A stretch of DNA of 64,000 nucleotides. Origin: DATFRY01 sp963764695 (lineage in GTDB: Bacteria > Myxococcota_A > Polyangia > Haliangiales > Haliangiaceae). How positions within the stretch are numbered: position 1 is the first letter of the stretch; the number at the start of each line of letters is the position of its first letter. The stretch spans positions 1,283,119 through 1,347,118 of the forward strand of contig CAVXTW010000007.1 of assembly GCA_963764695.1 (NCBI GenBank), in the 5' to 3' direction. Positions 34,588-43,696 of the stretch are shown here, in pieces. A program made the position numbers and the translations under genes. The notes beneath the pieces are model-generated. The model was not told the DNA's origin. It searched no databases and saw nothing but the letters and a program-made list of their open reading frames with translations.

Positions 34588-36216
34588 ATGAGCGGCTCCC
34601 AGTCCAGCGGCCCGCGCACAGCCCCTCTGCTCGAGGAGACGATCGGCGAGAACCTGCGCCGCACCGCGCTGGCCCACGGCGAGCGCGATGCCCTGATCGT
34701 CCGCTCGCAGCGCTACCGGGCCACCTACAGCGAGCTCTGGCAGCAGACCGGCGCGGCGGCGGCAGGCCTGCTCGCCCGCGGTGTCGGCCGCGGCGACCGG
34801 GTCGGCATCTGGTCGCCCAATCGCCACGAGTGGGTGATCGCGCAGTACGCGACCGCGCGCATCGGCGCCATCCTGGTCAACATCAACCCGGCCTACCGCA
34901 CGTCCGAGCTGGAGTACGTGCTGCGCCAGGCCGAGATCAGCCTGCTGCTCCATGCGGCGGCCTTCCGCACCACCGACTATCGCGGCATGGTCGCCGAGGT
35001 CAGGCCGCGACTGCCGGCGCTGCGCGACGTGCTGGTCCTCGACGACGACTGGGCCGATCTGCTGGCGGCCGGCGCGGACCAGGATGCGGTGGCCGCGCGC
35101 GAGGCGGAGCTCTCCTGCCGCGACCCGATCAACATCCAGTACACGTCCGGCACCACCGGCTTCCCCAAGGGCGCGACGCTGTCGCACTTCAACGTGCTCA
35201 ACAACGGCTACTTCGTCGGCGAGGCGCTGCGGCTGGGCCCGGAGGACCGCGTGTGCATCCCGGTCCCCTTCTATCACTGCTTCGGCATGGTGCTGGGCAA
35301 CCTGGCCTGCACCACCCACGGCAGCGCGATGGTCATCCCGGGCGAGGCGTTCGAGCCGCTCGCCGTGCTCGAGACCGTCCAGGCCGAGCGCTGCACGGCG
35401 CTCTACGGCGTGCCGACCATGTTCATCGCCGAGCTCGATCATCCTCGCTTCGTCGAGTTCGACCTGACCTGTCTGCGCACCGGCATCATGGCCGGCTCCC
35501 CCTGCCCGGTCGAGACGATGAAGCAGGTGCAGTCGCGCATGCACATGCGCGAGGTGACCATCTGCTACGGCATGACCGAGACCTCGCCGGTGTCGACCCA
35601 GAGCGCGGTCGACGATCCGCTCGCCAAGCGGGTCTCGACCGTCGGCCGCGTGCACCCGCACGTCGAGGTCAAGATCGTCGACCCGGTCGAGCGGCGAGAC
35701 GGTCCCGCGCGGCACCTCCGGCGAGCTGTGCACGCGCGGCTACAGCGTCATGATCGGCTACTGGCGCGACAAGGAGGCGACCGACCGCGCCATCGACGCC
35801 GGCGGATGGATGCACACCGGCGATCTGGCGACCATGGACGAGGACGGCTACGTCAACATCGTCGGCCGCATCAAGGACGTCATCATCCGCGGCGGCGAGA
35901 ACATCTACCCGCGCGAGGTCGAGGAGTACCTGCACACCCATCCCGCCGTCAGCGAGGCGCAGGTGATCGGCGTGCCGAGCGGCAAGTACGGCGAGGAGGT
36001 GATGGCCTGGGTGCGCTGCAAGCCGGGCGCGAGCGCGACCGAGGCCGAGCTGCTGGCCCACTGCAGGGGCCGCATCGCCACCTACAAGATCCCGCGCTAC
36101 TGGAAGTTCGTGGACCAGTTCCCGATGACGGTCACCGGCAAGGTGCAGAAGTTCCGGTCCGCATGCGCGAGATCGCAGCCGAGGAGCTGGGCCTCACCGC
36201 CGTCCCGACCGCCTGA
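34588..36216 (+). CDS. AMP-binding acyl-CoA synthetase (fatty-acid--CoA ligase-like), two frame breaks
   Basis: 542 residues. It activates a carboxylic acid as acyl-AMP and transfers it to CoA. A3/P-loop motif YTSGTTGFPKGATLSH, A5 motif CYGMTETSPVS, A7 HTGDLATMDEDGY, A8 GRIKDVIIRGGENIYP and the A10 lysine in FPMTVTGKVQKFR are all present. An extra base near 35688 and a missing base near 36156 cancel out, so the complete length is divisible by three. Closest in feel to the YngI/FadD3-like group of medium- or long-chain ligases. The substrate is not certain. Confidence 0.88.
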   Translation: MSGSQSSGPRTAPLLEETIGENLRRTALAHGERDALIVRSQRYRATYSELWQQTGAAAAGLLARGVGRGDRVGIWSPNRHEWVIAQYATARIGAILVNINPAYRTSELEYVLRQAEISLLLHAAAFRTTDYRGMVAEVRPRLPALRDVLVLDDDWADLLAAGADQDAVAAREAELSCRDPINIQYTSGTTGFPKGATLSHFNVLNNGYFVGEALRLGPEDRVCIPVPFYHCFGMVLGNLACTTHGSAMVIPGEAFEPLAVLETVQAERCTALYGVPTMFIAELDHPRFVEFDLTCLRTGIMAGSPCPVETMKQVQSRMHMREVTICYGMTETSPVSTQSAVDDPLAKRVSTVGRVHPHVEVKIVDPVERRDGPARHLRRAVHARLQRHDRLLARQGGDRPRHRRRRMDAHRRSGDHGRGRLRQHRRPHQGRHHPRRREHLPARGRGVPAHPSRRQRGAGDRRAERQVRRGGDGLGALQAGRERDRGRAAGPLQGPHRHLQDPALLEVRGPVPDDGHRQGAEVPVRMREIAAEELGLTAVPTA

Positions 36217-36249
36217 CCCTGGGGCCAGGGCGGCCGGCCGCCGGGCCGA

Positions 36250-39200
36250 TCAGAACTCGTACATCAGGGTCAGCTGGATCCGCCACAGAGAGGCGAGCAG
36301 GCTGACCTGCTCGGGGCGGTCGGTGCGCAGGTTGCTGTACACGTAGCGGTCGGTGGCCGCGTCGTAGCGCACGTCCACTGCCGAGGCCACGTACGGGAAC
36401 GGCACCTGCTCCAGCGTGCCCCACTTCGAGTTGATGAGGTTGCCCAGGTTCTGGATGTCGAGCATCAGGCGGCCCTTCTGCTTGTCGCCGAAGCCGGGCA
36501 CGTCCTGGGCGATGCGCATGTTGACGCGCTTGTACCAGGGGCTGCGGAACGCGTTGCGTGGGGCGATCTCGCCGCGGTACTCGGAGAGGCCGGTCCTGTC
36601 GAGGAACTCCTCGAACTCCTCCTCGTCGATGCCCTCGAGCGTGACGTCGGTGCCGTCGCCGCGCGGCACGTAGAACAGCTGCCGCTGGCGCCGCGCGAAC
36701 TCCTGGTCCTCACCGAACAGCGCGGCCAGGTCACCGCCGCCGTTCGCGCTGCCGAAGGTGTAGCTGTAGGGCTGGCCGCTGCGCATCTCGATGAAGGCGG
36801 CGACGCTGGTGGACAGGTGCTTGAGGCCCTGCGCGTCGAAGATGCTCGCGATGAGCGGGTGCTCGTAGCGCACCGACCCGATGATGCGGTGGGCGCGCTC
36901 GTAGTTGGAGGTGGCCAGCTCCGGATCTTGAGGATCGTCCACCGCCGCCAGACCGTAGTTGGAGACCGAGCGCGAGCTGGTCGCCGGGCTCAGCTCCTTG
37001 ACGTTCTGCCAGGCATAGGCGCCGTACAGGCTGAAGCCGAACGGCAGCGGCTTGGCCACCGCCAGGCTGGCGGTGTGGGCCCGGCCCTGCGACGTGTTGG
37101 TCAGCAGCATGTCGTAGCCGCGGCGCGGGTTGAAACCCGTGTTGCCCATGTCGTCGAGCTCGAAGTCGTAGTACGGGCGGCCGTCCGGCAGCGTGCCGAG
37201 CGGCGTGTTGTTCTCGATCGAGTCCAGGTCGCGGCGCAGGTCGATCCACTTCAGGCCGTTGATGGTGCTGCTGTAGATGTAGCTGAAGTTGACCGCGAAC
37301 TGGCCGAAGCCGGGCAGGTCGGCGCCGTAGTCCACGCCGAGCGAGGTCTTCCACTCCGACGGGATGGAAAAGTCGGCGTCGAGCGCGTCGGTGTTGCCGT
37401 CGCCGGCGGCCAGATCGTCGGCCAGCGTCTGCGGGATGGAGCGGCCATCGAAGCCGCCGATCACGCCCGGGTCGTCGCTGAAGGTCGAGTCCAGGTTGAC
37501 GCCGTTGTTTGTGTAGTTGTTGGCCAGCCACACGTTCGGGGTGCCGCCGCTGTACATGCCGGAGCCCACGCGCAGGTTCAGGCCATCCACCGGGCGGTAG
37601 CTCACTCCGCCGCGCGGCAGGACCAGCGACTTGCCGTTGATGGTCTCGGTGTTGTTGAAGCCGTAGCGGTCGACGAAGTTCTGGTTGAGCGGGATGTTGT
37701 CCTCGGCCTGGTACACCTCGAAGCGCACGCCGCCCTGGACGGTGATGTCGGAGGTGACGGCGTACTGGTCCTGGGCGTAGGCGGCCAGCACGCCCATCTT
37801 GAAGTCGGCCGCCGCGTCGGCGGGGTCGTTGGTGATGGCGTTGGCGTAGAAGATCTCGCTCGGCTGCTGCATCTCGAAGTCGAGGATGCTGGCGTACTCC
37901 GCCTCGCCGCGGCTGGAGGCGACGAACAGATTGAACGTGTTGAGGTAGTCGTACTCGATGCCGCCGACCAGCAGGTGCGTGCCGAGCAGGTAGTCGCCCT
38001 GCACCTTGCCGTGCATGAGGTCGTTGTCCAGCTCGTTGGCGTGGCGGAACGGATCGGGACCGAGAACGACGGAGCCGCCGGCCGGGGTGAACACCGTCAT
38101 CTGCGCGAAGTCGGTGCCGTTGAGCGGGGTCGGCCGCGAGTCGACGATCTTGCCGGAGAACTCCACCTCGGTGGCGAAGTTGGAGGTCCAGTCGGAGTTG
38201 GCCCGCAGCGAGAAGGCATGCAGCTCGTCGCGCTGGTCGTACCAGTTCGAGGTCAGCGGCAGCTCGGTGCCGAACGCGGGCGCGTCCTGGATGACGTTGC
38301 CGGCCGTGCGCTGGTACTTGGCCTGGAGGTGGTGCTTCTTGTCGATCTGCCAGTCCAGCTTGGTGAGCAGCTTGAGGTCGCTCTCGTCGAGCGCGGTGCT
38401 GGGCTCCCCGGGATCGAAGTTGTACACGTCGCGCGCGATGCGCGAGATCTGATCGACGTCGGCCTGGGTCACGTCGTCGATCGCGATCGACGCGCCCGAG
38501 TCCATCGGGCCCACGCTGGTCGGCGTGGTGGCGTCGAGGCCCTCCACGCTGACGAAGAAGTGCAGCTTGTCCTGGATGATCGGCCCGCCGACGTTGAGGC
38601 CGTAGCGCACCTCGCGGAACTCGACCTCCTCGATCGGGTCCTTGTTGACCGTGCTGCCGGTCAGGCCCTGGTTCTGGAAGGCGCCCAGGATGGCGCCGTG
38701 GAACTCGTTGGTGCCGGACTTGGTGATGATGTTGATGTTGCCGCCCAGGAACTGGCCGTAGCGCACGTCGAACGGCGAGCGCTCGACCTGGATCTGCTCG
38801 ACGGCGTTCATCGCGATCGGGCTGCGCTGGGTCGGGTAGCCGCTCAGGTTGATGCCGAAGTTGTCGTCCTGGCGGATGCCGTCGATGGTGACGCTGTTGA
38901 AGCGGTTGTTGGCGCCGCCGATGCTGAGCGCCTTGCTCTCGCCGTCGAGGTACGCCTCCGGCGTCAGCTGCACGACGTCCTTGGGGTCGCGGGTGATGCC
39001 GGGGAGCGCGGCGATGTCGTTGGCGTTGAACTCCACCTTCTGGGAGGTCGACCGCGACGTGTCGTCCGCGTCGATGATGATCACTTCCTCGGTGGCGATG
39101 CTCAGGGTGACCGGGATGCTCTCGACCTTGCCGGCGTCGAGGAAGATGTTGCCGAACCCGACCGGGCGGAAGCCGGCGAACGTGACCCGCACCGAGTACG

Positions 39201-39456
39201 GACCGCCGACGCGCAGGCCGGTGAAGGCAAACTCACCGCTGGCGTTGGTGTAGGCGGTCTTGGTGTTCTTGCTCGGCTCGTGGACCAGGACGACCTCGGC
39301 CAGCTCCATCGCGCCGCCGTCCTCTCCCTTCACCGAGCCGCGGAGCGCGGCCGTGTTGACCTGGGCCCCGGCTTCGCGAGGTCCGCCGACGGCGATGAAG
39401 ATCGCCATCGCGATACCGATCGAGAGCAGAAACTTTCGTGCGTATTTCGCCACCAT
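36250..39456 (-). CDS. TonB-dependent receptor, Oar-like, with N-terminal carboxypeptidase-regulatory-like domain
   Basis: 1068 residues. ATG 39456 sits seven bases after a GGAGG and opens a signal peptide (MVAKYARKFLLSIGIAMAIF). Residues about 35-125 are a CarboxypepD_reg-like beta sandwich (LRGSVKGEDGGAMELAEVVL; FAFTGLRVGGPYSVRV). A plug domain follows (SIGGANNRFNSVTIDGI; EQIQVERSPFDVRYGQFLGG) and a large beta-barrel ending in an aromatic-rich terminal strand (IQLTLMYEF), as outer-membrane insertion requires. Oar proteins of Myxococcus are linked to adhesion and development and to protein secretion through the envelope. Cargo here unknown. Confidence 0.88.
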   Translation of the reverse strand: MVAKYARKFLLSIGIAMAIFIAVGGPREAGAQVNTAALRGSVKGEDGGAMELAEVVLVHEPSKNTKTAYTNASGEFAFTGLRVGGPYSVRVTFAGFRPVGFGNIFLDAGKVESIPVTLSIATEEVIIIDADDTSRSTSQKVEFNANDIAALPGITRDPKDVVQLTPEAYLDGESKALSIGGANNRFNSVTIDGIRQDDNFGINLSGYPTQRSPIAMNAVEQIQVERSPFDVRYGQFLGGNINIITKSGTNEFHGAILGAFQNQGLTGSTVNKDPIEEVEFREVRYGLNVGGPIIQDKLHFFVSVEGLDATTPTSVGPMDSGASIAIDDVTQADVDQISRIARDVYNFDPGEPSTALDESDLKLLTKLDWQIDKKHHLQAKYQRTAGNVIQDAPAFGTELPLTSNWYDQRDELHAFSLRANSDWTSNFATEVEFSGKIVDSRPTPLNGTDFAQMTVFTPAGGSVVLGPDPFRHANELDNDLMHGKVQGDYLLGTHLLVGGIEYDYLNTFNLFVASSRGEAEYASILDFEMQQPSEIFYANAITNDPADAAADFKMGVLAAYAQDQYAVTSDITVQGGVRFEVYQAEDNIPLNQNFVDRYGFNNTETINGKSLVLPRGGVSYRPVDGLNLRVGSGMYSGGTPNVWLANNYTNNGVNLDSTFSDDPGVIGGFDGRSIPQTLADDLAAGDGNTDALDADFSIPSEWKTSLGVDYGADLPGFGQFAVNFSYIYSSTINGLKWIDLRRDLDSIENNTPLGTLPDGRPYYDFELDDMGNTGFNPRRGYDMLLTNTSQGRAHTASLAVAKPLPFGFSLYGAYAWQNVKELSPATSSRSVSNYGLAAVDDPQDPELATSNYERAHRIIGSVRYEHPLIASIFDAQGLKHLSTSVAAFIEMRSGQPYSYTFGSANGGGDLAALFGEDQEFARRQRQLFYVPRGDGTDVTLEGIDEEEFEEFLDRTGLSEYRGEIAPRNAFRSPWYKRVNMRIAQDVPGFGDKQKGRLMLDIQNLGNLINSKWGTLEQVPFPYVASAVDVRYDAATDRYVYSNLRTDRPEQVSLLASLWRIQLTLMYEF

Positions 39457-39625
39457 TGGAACGCCTCCACAGGGACTGAAGGGCGCCACTCTAGCCCAGA
39501 CGGTGTGTGCAGGTGCTATCGGGTCCGCCTGAAAATGAGTGAGCGCCCACGGTCCATGCGCGACGAGTTCGTGCCGCGCAGGTGACGGGACGCGTCACGC
39601 GGGTGGAGGCGTCGCTCCTACAGGG

Positions 39626-40216
39626 TCATCCGAGCAGGAAGACAGTCAGGCTGCGGGCCCCGTGCGCGCCGATGACCAGGGCCTGCTCGATATCCGCCGT
39701 CTTCGAGGGGCCGGAGATGAAGGTCCCGTAGCGGGGCAGACTGGATTCCAGGCGGGCGTACGCATCGTGCATGTCGTGGACCACGTCGGTGGCGTCGACG
39801 ACGAGGACGAGATGCTCGGCGATGACGAAGACCGCGCGGTGGGCCAGGGCCGCGCCGTCGATCCAGACCGCGCCGTTCTCGGCGACGGCGATCTGGCCCG
39901 GCAGGATGGCCAGGCCAAGATGTTCGAGATCGTGCGGATCCGGGACAGCCGCCAGATCGACGTCACTGCGACCGACCGTGGGCACCAGCGAGATGACCTG
40001 GCCGGCGTCGCGGTAGAGGGGAAGATCGGCCAGCGCGGCGTGGGCCGCCGCTCGATCCGGCGCGCGGATGCAGGTTCCACCGACGGCGGCGACCGCCTCG
40101 GCGAACTGCTGCACCGGATCGGCGAAGCGCATGCCGAGACCGGCCAGGTCGGGCAGCGGTGAATGCGGCGGCGCGGCCCGTCGCAGGGCGGCCAGGATCT
40201 CGTCACGCGCGGTCAT
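39626..40216 (-). CDS. lutC: lactate utilisation protein C (LUD domain)
   Basis: 196 residues, last gene of a lutABC operon. ATG 40216 overlaps the lutB stop (ATGA). LUD-fold landmarks are SLVPTVGRSDVDLAAVPD, LAILPGQIAVAENGAVW and YARLESSLPRYGTFISGPSKTADIE, with the usual ending in a short hydrophobic strand. LutC joins LutA and LutB in oxidising L-lactate to pyruvate. The operon has no lactate permease gene beside it. Confidence 0.9.
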   Translation of the reverse strand: MTARDEILAALRRAAPPHSPLPDLAGLGMRFADPVQQFAEAVAAVGGTCIRAPDRAAAHAALADLPLYRDAGQVISLVPTVGRSDVDLAAVPDPHDLEHLGLAILPGQIAVAENGAVWIDGAALAHRAVFVIAEHLVLVVDATDVVHDMHDAYARLESSLPRYGTFISGPSKTADIEQALVIGAHGARSLTVFLLG

Positions 40217-41583
40217 TTCCGCTTCCGGTAGAGCTGACGGAACGAGCGGCGCGGCATGGGCGGCAGCTCGCGCTGGCGGCCCCACACGTTCCAGCGGCCG
40301 TAGAGCAATGCGCGCGGCAGTCGCGACCCGACCCGGCGCAGGAGCCAGCCGGCCGCGCGGTAGAGGAAGCCGCGCCGGAGAACATGGCCGAGCAGCACCA
40401 TGCCGGCGCGCTTGCCGCGCGAGAGCAGGCCGCGTCGCGCGATCTCGTTCCGCCAGGCCAGGATCTCGTGGTGCAGATCGATGCGCACCGGGCAGACGTC
40501 GGTGCACGATCCGCACAGGCTCGAGGCCATCGGCAGCGACCTGTGCTTCGCCGCGTCGCGCCCGGGAGCCAGCACGATGCCGATCGGCCCCGGCACGATC
40601 CAGTCGTAGCTGTAGCCGCCGCTGCGCCGGTACACCGGGCAGGTGTTGAGGCACGCCCCGCAGCGGATGCACGACAGCGAGCGGCGGAAGCTCTCGCTGG
40701 CCAGCTGCGCCGACCTCCCGTTGTCCACCATCATGATGTGCAGCTCCCCGCCCGGGCGCGGGCCGTGGAAGTGCGTCGTGTAGGCCGTCATCGGCTGGCC
40801 GGTGGCCGAGCGGGCCAGAAGGCGCAGGAACACGGCCAGGTCGCGCCGCCGCGGGATGAGCTTCTCCATCCCCATGCACGCGATGTGAAGCGGCGGCAGC
40901 GTCGTGCCCAGGTCGGCGTTGCCCTCGTTGGTGCAGACGACGACGCCTCCGGTCTCGGCGACGGCGAAGTTGACGCCGGTCAGCCCGGCCTGTGCCTCGA
41001 GGAAGCGCCGGCGCAGGTTCGTCCGCGCCGCCTCGGTCAGGTAGGCCGGGTCGCTGGCGCCGGCGTCGGTGCCGAGCTCGCGGTGGAAGAGGTCGCCGAT
41101 CTCCTCCTTCTTGAGGTGGATGGCCGGCATCACGATGTGACTGGGCGGCTCGCGGCGCAGCTGCACGATGCGCTCGCCCAGATCGGTGTCGGTCACCTCG
41201 ATGCCGCGCGATTCGAGGTACGGGTTGAGGTGGCACTCCTCGGTCAGCATCGACTTCGACTTGACCAGCCGGGTGACGCCGCGCTCGGACAGGATGCGGT
41301 GGACGATGGCGTTGTGCTCGGCCGCGTCGCGCGCGAAGTGGACCTGGGCGCCGAGCGCGACGGCGCGCGCCTCGAACTGCTCGACCAGCTCGGCCAGCCG
41401 CGACAGGGTGTGCGCCTTGATGCCCTGGGCCGCCTCGCGCAGCTTTTCCCAGTCCGGGATCGGCGCCGACGCCAGATCGCGTCGCTGGCGCAGCCACCAC
41501 AGCGCCTGATCGTGCCAGTGCGCCTTGGCTCCGTCGGCGACGAAGCGAGCGGCCGCCTCCGGGTGGCCGCCGGTCGTCTTCAT
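40213..41583 (-). CDS. lutB: lactate utilisation iron-sulfur protein B
   Basis: 456 residues; ATG 41583 overlaps the lutA stop (ATGA). The N-terminal LUD region includes KSKSMLTEECHLNPYLESRG, IVMPAIHLKKEEIGDLFH and GVNFAVAETGGVVVCTNEGN. Two 4Fe-4S cluster motifs follow: CIRCGACLNTCPVYRR and CGSCTDVCPVRIDL. The C-terminal part contains a basic amphipathic helix typical of LutB. It probably passes electrons from lactate to the chain with LutA and LutC. Confidence 0.93.
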   Translation of the reverse strand: MKTTGGHPEAAARFVADGAKAHWHDQALWWLRQRRDLASAPIPDWEKLREAAQGIKAHTLSRLAELVEQFEARAVALGAQVHFARDAAEHNAIVHRILSERGVTRLVKSKSMLTEECHLNPYLESRGIEVTDTDLGERIVQLRREPPSHIVMPAIHLKKEEIGDLFHRELGTDAGASDPAYLTEAARTNLRRRFLEAQAGLTGVNFAVAETGGVVVCTNEGNADLGTTLPPLHIACMGMEKLIPRRRDLAVFLRLLARSATGQPMTAYTTHFHGPRPGGELHIMMVDNGRSAQLASESFRRSLSCIRCGACLNTCPVYRRSGGYSYDWIVPGPIGIVLAPGRDAAKHRSLPMASSLCGSCTDVCPVRIDLHHEILAWRNEIARRGLLSRGKRAGMVLLGHVLRRGFLYRAAGWLLRRVGSRLPRALLYGRWNVWGRQRELPPMPRRSFRQLYRKRK

Positions 41584-42330
41584 GCCGCCTCGCCCTCGGC
41601 CAGCACCTCGGCCACGTGCATGACGCGCATCGGCTTGCGCGCGCGGCGGATGAGGCCGTCCAGGTGCATCAGGCAGGACATGTCGGTGCCGGTGATGATC
41701 TCGGCGCCGCCGCGCTCGTGATCGGCCACGCGGTCGGCGCCCATCATGCAGCTGACCGCCTCCTCGCTGACCGCGAAGGTGCCGCCGAAGCCGCAGCACT
41801 CGTCGGGGCGGGCGAGGTCGACGAGCTCGATGCCGTCCAGCTGCTCGAGCAGGCCGCGCACCTTGTTGAAGGCGGGCACGCGGCGCTCGCTGCCGCTGCC
41901 CAGGCGCAGCTCGCGCAGGCCGTGGCAGCTCTCGTGCAGGCCGACCTTGTGCGGGAAGCGGCCCTCGACCCGGCGTCACCTCGAGGACGTCGACCAGGAA
42001 CTCGCACAGCTCGAAGGTGTTGCGGCGCAGGCGGTCGAAGCCGGGCGCGTCGCCGAGCAGCTCGCCGTAGTGGTTGCGCACCATCGACACGCAGCTCCCG
42101 GACGGCGCGACGACGTAATCGTAGCCGCCGAACAGGCGCAGGAATCGCCGGGCCAGCGGGCGCGCATCGTCGGTGCAGCCGCTGTTTGCCATCGGCTGGC
42201 CGCAGCAGGTCTGCGCATCCGGATACTCCACGCGCACGCCGCGCCGCTCGAGGATCTGCAGCGTCGCCATCCCGACCTGGGGATAGAACTGGTCGATGTA
42301 GCAGGGGATGAACAGACCCACGGTGGGCAT
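41580..42330 (-). CDS. lutA: lactate utilisation protein A (CCG-domain iron-sulfur subunit), one frame break
   Basis: About 249 residues once joined. ATG 42330 starts MPTVGLFIPCYIDQFYPQ, the LutA signature; two CCG cysteine-rich motifs are seen, QTCCGQPMANSGC and PDECCGFGGTFAV. One extra base near 41970 interrupts the frame between VLEVTP and VEGRFPHKVGLHES. The downstream piece continues normally to the stop at 41580. Homologous to the iron-sulfur subunit of glycolate oxidase. First gene of the operon. Confidence 0.9.
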
Positions 42331-42559
42331 GGAGTCCTCGCGCAGAGGATAAGGCGCGGCGGGCTGCGGCTCCAGCTGTGATGAAGTGGCGCATCCCGAA
42401 ATGCGCGCGCGAGTCGGCGAGTGCGCACACGGCGCGTGGATATGCGGGTCGCGATTTGGGCCGGCCAGTGGCGAGAGGGAGCGATCGCTTGAGCTATCTT
42501 CGCCGGCAATTCACGAGCCGCCGCATCGCTCGCTCAACGTTCGTTTCGGGGAGGAAGCC

Positions 42560-43696
42560 ATGAGACGTATGCCGTGTGTGAGACTGGTGTGCCTTGGAAT
42601 TTCGGCCATCGCGCTGGGAGCCTCGTGCGTCGGAATGGATGCCGAGGCGATCGGGACGAGCGATCAAGAGATTGTCGGCGGCGACGACACGACGATCGCC
42701 CAGCATCCGTGGCAGATCGCGCTCACCTCGAATTCTGGATTCCAGTTCTGCGGCGGCTCCATCGTCAACCCGAGCTGGGTGCTGACCGCCCAGCACTGCG
42801 TGGACGGCGGCGACGCCGACATGCGCGTGGTCGCGGGCATCACCCGGGTGAGCCAGCAGGCGTCCGGCCAGATCCGCGCCATCGACGGCGTGGCGACGTT
42901 CCCCGGCTACGTCGATCCGGCGGTGGGCAAGGACGTGGCGCTGGTCCACCTGGCCACCCCGCTCGACCTGTCCGGCGCGAACGCTCAGGCGATCCCGCTG
43001 GTCACCGCGGCCGACGCGGCCGACGGCGCCACCGACGAGGGCGTGGTGTCGAACGTGACCGGATGGGGCACGCTGTCTTCGGGCGGCTCGAGCCCGGACA
43101 TCCTGCAGGAGGTCGACATCCCGCTCATCACCAACGCCGACGCCCAGGACGCGTACGACCAGGAGGACATCACCGACGACCAGCTCGCCGCCGGCATCAT
43201 CGGCGTGGGCGGCGTGGACTCGTGCCAGGGTGACAGCGGCGGTCCGCTCACCGTCCCGTTCGGCGGCGACACGCTGCTGGCCGGCGTGGTGAGCTGGGGC
43301 TACGGCTGCGCCGATCCCGACTTCCCGGGCATGTACGGCCGCGTGTCGTCGTTCGAGACGTGGATCTCGCCGCGCGCCGAGGGGGACTTCACGTCGCTGC
43401 TCTCGCTGACCGGCCTGTCGGGCGCGCGCCGCGCCTTCACGCACCGCAGCGTCACCGTGCCGTCCGGCGCGCTGACCCTGAGCGTGGTGGTGCGCGGCGG
43501 CACGGGCGACGCCGATCTGTACGTCCGGCGCGGCAGCCAGCCGACCCAGCAGCAGTTCGACTGCCGCCCGTTCCAGGGCGGCAACGACGAGTTCTGCACC
43601 ATCGACGCGCCGGCCGCCGGGACCTGGTTCGTCTCGCTGCGCGGCTTCTCGGCCTACTCCGGCGCGACGCTCAAGGTCGCCGTGGTCACGCCGTAG
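42560..43696 (+). CDS. secreted trypsin-like serine protease with C-terminal PPC-type beta domain
   Basis: 378 residues from ATG 42560, placed by a GGGGAGGAAG site just upstream. Signal peptide MRRMPCVRLVCLGISAIALG, then short propeptide and the activation-type IVGGDDTTIAQHPWQIAL. Catalytic triad: His in LTAQHC, Asp in KDVALVHL, Ser in SCQGDSGGPL. VVSWGYGCADPDFPG is the specificity region. After about residue 290 a beta domain (LTLSVVVRGGTGDADLYVRR; GTWFVSLRGFSAYSGATL) matches the bacterial pre-peptidase PPC fold, common on myxobacterial exoproteases and involved in secretion or substrate binding. The gene converges on the GH2 gene and overlaps it by 11 bases. Confidence 0.92.
   Translation: MRRMPCVRLVCLGISAIALGASCVGMDAEAIGTSDQEIVGGDDTTIAQHPWQIALTSNSGFQFCGGSIVNPSWVLTAQHCVDGGDADMRVVAGITRVSQQASGQIRAIDGVATFPGYVDPAVGKDVALVHLATPLDLSGANAQAIPLVTAADAADGATDEGVVSNVTGWGTLSSGGSSPDILQEVDIPLITNADAQDAYDQEDITDDQLAAGIIGVGGVDSCQGDSGGPLTVPFGGDTLLAGVVSWGYGCADPDFPGMYGRVSSFETWISPRAEGDFTSLLSLTGLSGARRAFTHRSVTVPSGALTLSVVVRGGTGDADLYVRRGSQPTQQQFDCRPFQGGNDEFCTIDAPAAGTWFVSLRGFSAYSGATLKVAVVTP

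Noticed and set aside
32782..35733. Very long upstream extension of aroA on the minus strand
   Set aside because: The extra N-terminal part lies antisense to the PGPGW and AMP-ligase genes and has no domain; a GTG with a good ribosome site explains the start.
36217..36230. Hairpin CCCTGG/CCAGGG between acyl-CoA ligase and Oar genes as terminator
   Set aside because: Only a 6-base stem with 2-base loop and no T-run, too weak to call.
40213..42330. Apparent LutA-LutB fusion protein of 705 residues
   Set aside because: The link arises from an extra base near 41970; both genes have normal starts, stops and ATGA overlap.
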